Of a stretch of DNA of 64,000 nt, positions 61,354-64,000 are shown piece by piece. How positions within the stretch are numbered: position 1 is the stretch's first letter; the number at the start of each line of letters is the position of its first letter. The position numbers and the translations under genes were made by a program. Source of the DNA: an uncultured Opitutales bacterium (lineage in GTDB: Bacteria > Verrucomicrobiota > Verrucomicrobiia > Opitutales > Seribacteraceae); NCBI GenBank assembly GCA_943787575.1, contig CALSMY010000002.1, positions 62,001 to 126,000 on the forward strand. The letters are read 5' to 3'. The notes beneath the pieces were generated by a model, which had not been told where the DNA came from, made no database searches, and worked only from the letters and a program-made list of their open reading frames with translations.

Positions 61354-62031
61354 ATGATGATGAAAATTAATGATTTCCAAAAGTACAAAGCCACTTTGTT
61401 AATCCCTTACGACCAATACTTTAGTCTTATTTATGACACAAAATATTTATTGGAAGCTCGACTTAGCACGGGGCGAATTTTTGTGGCTCATAAATTTTTT
61501 TACGGATGCAACCGCAGGAAGGCAGTGGAAAAGGCAACTAATTGGTACTCAAAAGATTTGCGAGAAGTATTGGGACCTCCTCATCAAATAATGATGATCG
61601 ACGATCCAATGGAGGAAGTAATTTACGACGAAGGTTTTGTCTGTACTGATCTCCGTAATAAATACTTGGATGAACCGACCATTGAACGATTACTCAAAGA
61701 AGCAGAGGGAGACCTGGGGCGCGATAATACGATTGGGACGGAGAGTCACCCGCCTTGCAGTGTCAAAAGGCTGCGCCGTCGAAGGAAGCAGGAAGTTCGA
61801 CTGACCGACCGATTGACTCAATCGCCGAGTGGGGTAATTTATTACCGTATGACTGAGTTTCATAAAGGTAATTCTGGCAGAACAAAATCTCGTAAGGTAA
61901 AACTTGCATCAAAATCTTTAGAGAAGGCTCGAAAAGAGATCATCCGTAGAGGATTGGATAGATTTGAGAAAGGTTCTCTCGAAAATTTGTCTGGTTTCAG
62001 GAACCTTACGATCACTTCTAAAGCCGCATAG
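61354..62031 (+). CDS. Basic protein of unknown function upstream of an ECF sigma factor
   Basis: 225 residues, not recognised. No signal peptide or membrane segment. The protein is basic, especially 140-155 (VKRLRRRRKQEVRL) and the C-terminal third. Two parts look loosely alike: a strand-rich stretch followed by Lys-rich helix around ARLSTGRIFVAHKFFYG...RKAVEKATNWY (about 32-60) and around SPSGVIYYRMTEFHKGN...KSLEKARKEII (about 158-195). The second resembles in outline the AP2-like or Arm DNA-binding units of integrases, but no catalytic domain is present, so a nucleic-acid-binding protein is only a guess. It lies 15 bases before the sigma factor gene, which makes it the first gene of the sigma/FecR unit. 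Confidence 0.6.
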   Translation: MMMKINDFQKYKATLLIPYDQYFSLIYDTKYLLEARLSTGRIFVAHKFFYGCNRRKAVEKATNWYSKDLREVLGPPHQIMMIDDPMEEVIYDEGFVCTDLRNKYLDEPTIERLLKEAEGDLGRDNTIGTESHPPCSVKRLRRRRKQEVRLTDRLTQSPSGVIYYRMTEFHKGNSGRTKSRKVKLASKSLEKARKEIIRRGLDRFEKGSLENLSGFRNLTITSKAA

Positions 62032-62046
62032 CGTAGATATTTTTTC

Positions 62047-62580
62047 TTGATGAGTTCTAACCTTCCAGACCGTTCATCCGAATTGGTACAGTTGATGATG
62101 AAGCATCAAAGAAAGTTGTTGAGTTATATAATGACTCTAGTGCCTTCTCGTTCAGATGCGGAAGACATTCTTCAAGAAGCAAGCCTGACTATTTGTGAGA
62201 AGTTTTCAGATTATACTTCAGGAACAAACTTTTATTCATGGGCTTGCCAAATTGCTTATTGGAAAGTTCGTGCCGCCCGCAAAAAGTACGCGACCTCAAA
62301 AGTTATTTTTAACGAGGAAGTTTTTGAGGTCATTTCTCAAACTCGTGTAGAAATGGAGGAGGAACTGGACCATCGACATCGGGCACTTTCTAAATGCTTA
62401 CAAAAATTAAATGAAAGGGATCGTCGGATGGTATTAATCCGCTACGAATCTGGGCACAATGTAAAGGCTGCGGCTCAAGCCTGCGGTCGCACAATTCAGG
62501 GAGCATACAAGGCCCTGACACGAATAAGAAAAACTTTACACGATTGTGTGAGCTTGGAGGTCAGCTTGGAAATCCCCTGA
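62047..62580 (+). CDS. ECF sigma factor (Rhodopirellula/Verrucomicrobium family)
   Basis: 177-residue extracytoplasmic-function sigma-70 factor. Region 2 is LLSYIMTLVPSRSDAEDILQEASLTICEKFSDYTSG..FYSWACQIAYWKVRAARKK (core binding and -10 recognition). Region 4 is LQKLNERDRRMVLIRYESGHNVKAAAQACGRTIQGAYKALTRIRKTL (helix-turn-helix for -35 recognition). The pattern fits the TIGR02989 group found in Planctomycetota and Verrucomicrobiota. Its TGA stop overlaps the FecR-protein start (TGATG), a typical sigma/anti-sigma coupling. Targets probably include surface carbohydrate-use genes, by analogy. Confidence 0.92.
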   Translation: MMSSNLPDRSSELVQLMMKHQRKLLSYIMTLVPSRSDAEDILQEASLTICEKFSDYTSGTNFYSWACQIAYWKVRAARKKYATSKVIFNEEVFEVISQTRVEMEEELDHRHRALSKCLQKLNERDRRMVLIRYESGHNVKAAAQACGRTIQGAYKALTRIRKTLHDCVSLEVSLEIP

Positions 62581-64000
62581 TGAGTTTGAGCGATTTAGAA
62601 ATCATCGAGTTGTACGAATTGCTCGATCGGTTGGTTGAGAGGAACCTATCCCATGACCAGAAAAGACGCTTAGAAGATTGGCTAAGTAAATCTGCTGAGG
62701 CTCGCCGTATCTATGTTTCATTTGTCGATATGTCAGTGAGCTTGAGTAGCTATGCAGATGAAAGCTTATCAGTTAAAGAAGAGCCTGAGAATCCCAGCCA
62801 AATTGTAAAATTTATTAGTTTTGTTCAACCCTGGCTACCAATGGCAGCGGTATTGGTTGTCGGAATATATCTTTACTCGAATCTTTCTTTAAGTTCTTTT
62901 ACCGGGAATGATACAAAAGGAGCTGTTGTTCAAAAGATTTCTTCCGTATCAGATTACCAAAGTGTATATCAACCAGATCTCACTTCTCCGGTCGCCGTCC
63001 TTACTAAATCCGTGGGGTTGCAGTGGTCTTCTCATACGAATAATCGTCCAGAGCTTGGTTCTGCACTTGAGCCTGGTGTTTTCGAGATAAAAAGTGGGAT
63101 GGCCCAATTGGAGTTTATGCAAGGAGCCACTGCGATTTTGGAGGGTCCGGCAGATGCTAAGCTAATTAATGCCAATGCGGTATCTATAAGATCAGGTAAA
63201 CTACGGGCTCATGTTCCTAAAGTAGCAATCGGTTTTAGCGTTGATCTTCCCATGGGCCAGGTAGTTGACTTGGGTACAGATTTCGGGGTGGAGGTTCATC
63301 CAGAGGGTTCGGCTGAGGTTTTCGTTTACCGCGGTAAAGTTCAGTACAAGGGAGTCGATTTTGAGGGAAATGAAGTACTCAATGAGCTTTCAGGGGGCGA
63401 GGCGATTTATTTAGATTCCTTTGGGATTTCAACACCATTAGATATGCCTTCTGGGAATTTCCTCGGAACAGCTGACTTAGCTTTTCGCTCTTTGGAAAAC
63501 GCTCATAAACGAAGATCAGCTTGGATGAAAAAAAGTAAAGAATTAGCGGCTGATCCTAATACATTGCTTTACTATGGCTTTGATGGACATGATTCTTGGT
63601 CTCGTGTTGTAAGGGACGAAACAAATCGTGCCAGCGGAGCAGGAGACGGTGCGGTAATTGGATGTAATTGGACAGAGGGCCGTTGGCCTGGCAAAGGTGC
63701 CTTGGAATTTGCCCAAGATAATGACCGGGTATGCTTGAATCTTAATAAGTCCCTGAAGCAGGCGACATTAGTAGCCTGGGTGAGGCTCAATGGATTGGGG
63801 GTCGATGGTGCTCCACTGGTCTTTTCAAGACCTCATTTAGATGGTGCGATTGGATGGTCTGTGAATCCCTCAGGTAAGCTTGTGCTTGAAGTTAAAACAT
63901 CCAATTTAATAGAAACCTATGAATCTGCCGTGGCTTTCCCCCCGGATCGTCTTGGTAAGTGGGTTCATTTGGCTACGAGTTTTGATGCGGAGAAAAAATG
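62580..64000 (+). CDS. FecR-LamG transmembrane anti-sigma regulator, 3' partial
   Basis: Frame open from ATG 62580 to the end of the window (473 codons seen). Residues 1 to about 78 form a short helical cytoplasmic part (IIELYELLDRLVERNLSHDQKRRLEDWL) of the anti-sigma type. One membrane helix follows (about 84-102, WLPMAAVLVVGIYLYSN). A periplasmic FecR domain (about 165-290) shows GMAQLEFMQGATAILEGPA and MGQVVDLGTDFGVEVHPEG, with a VYRGKVQ segment after it. A LamG/concanavalin-like domain begins near residue 350 (LLYYGFDGHDSWSRVV...) and continues past the edge. It should hold the upstream sigma factor at the membrane and sense a signal, perhaps a glycan, through LamG. The start codon overlaps the sigma stop. 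Confidence 0.88.
   Translation, partial: MSLSDLEIIELYELLDRLVERNLSHDQKRRLEDWLSKSAEARRIYVSFVDMSVSLSSYADESLSVKEEPENPSQIVKFISFVQPWLPMAAVLVVGIYLYSNLSLSSFTGNDTKGAVVQKISSVSDYQSVYQPDLTSPVAVLTKSVGLQWSSHTNNRPELGSALEPGVFEIKSGMAQLEFMQGATAILEGPADAKLINANAVSIRSGKLRAHVPKVAIGFSVDLPMGQVVDLGTDFGVEVHPEGSAEVFVYRGKVQYKGVDFEGNEVLNELSGGEAIYLDSFGISTPLDMPSGNFLGTADLAFRSLENAHKRRSAWMKKSKELAADPNTLLYYGFDGHDSWSRVVRDETNRASGAGDGAVIGCNWTEGRWPGKGALEFAQDNDRVCLNLNKSLKQATLVAWVRLNGLGVDGAPLVFSRPHLDGAIGWSVNPSGKLVLEVKTSNLIETYESAVAFPPDRLGKWVHLATSFDAEKK

Overview
The window looks like one chromosomal stretch of a Verrucomicrobiota bacterium, most likely a marine free-living relative of the Opitutae/Puniceicoccales. The basis is gene content typical of the PVC superphylum: large secreted proteins pairing a beta-propeller dehydrogenase-like domain with a c-type haem motif, a DUF1587/1592/1588/1585 cytochrome next to a DUF1552 protein, DUF1080 and ThuA-like proteins, a sialate O-acetylesterase-type esterase, tandem LamG proteins, and an ECF sigma factor followed by a FecR-LamG membrane protein. 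GC content looks to be in the mid-40s percent by eye. I see no tRNA, rRNA, CRISPR array, insertion sequence or prophage. No gene-free stretch clearly exceeds 300 bases; the largest, 6416-6690, is about 275.

Layout. 1-4.5 kb: tail of a DUF420 membrane protein, a PMT/ArnT-like glycosyltransferase, a DUF1080-ThuA fusion and a stand-alone ThuA paralogue. 4.5-12 kb: DEAD-box RNA helicase (minus), then pntA-pntB and katG. 12-21.5 kb: a small secreted protein, a PIG-L deacetylase, two PVC-type haem-binding dehydrogenase-like proteins and a PhoD-like phosphatase between them. 21.5-26.4 kb (minus): azurin-like cupredoxin, SGNH-ThuA fusion, TIM-barrel sugar isomerase-like protein, SulP transporter. 26.6-34.2 kb: MYG1-like hydrolase, FG-GAP propeller, ABC-F ATPase, heme A synthase overlapping a PfkB kinase, sialate O-acetylesterase. 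34.4-38.8 kb: PolX, a second ABC-F ATPase and a SMUG1-type uracil-DNA glycosylase in a row. 38.8-45.2 kb: LamG/C-type-lectin/coiled-coil surface protein, ClC antiporter, a ygaV-ygaP-like pair and a tRNA-dihydrouridine synthase. 45.4-51.8 kb: DUF1592/DUF1552 pair and an ABC-2-type exporter operon with DUF3817. 51.9-57.2 kb: DUF1080 protein, TIGR01777 epimerase, FAD-oxidoreductase with golvesin-like tail, Gfo/Idh/MocA protein. 57.2-64 kb: glutamate dehydrogenase-type enzyme, RRM protein, GNAT acetyltransferase, a thioredoxin-fold protein without active-site cysteines, an unrecognised protein, an ECF sigma factor and its FecR-LamG partner running off the window.

How the genes fit together. The recurring theme is secreted or periplasmic carbohydrate oxidation and hydrolysis: esterases, DUF1080 (a family that includes 3-keto-glycoside hydrolases), ThuA domains, oxidoreductases and c-type haem proteins, with azurin and heme A synthase as possible links to respiration. 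A second theme is housekeeping redox and repair: PntAB, KatG, PolX and SMUG1.

A striking technical feature is a set of about nine single-base indels, nearly all in short homopolymers, that split otherwise complete genes. I read these as assembly or sequencing errors rather than nine independent pseudogenes, and annotate the affected genes over their full span with the shift position given.
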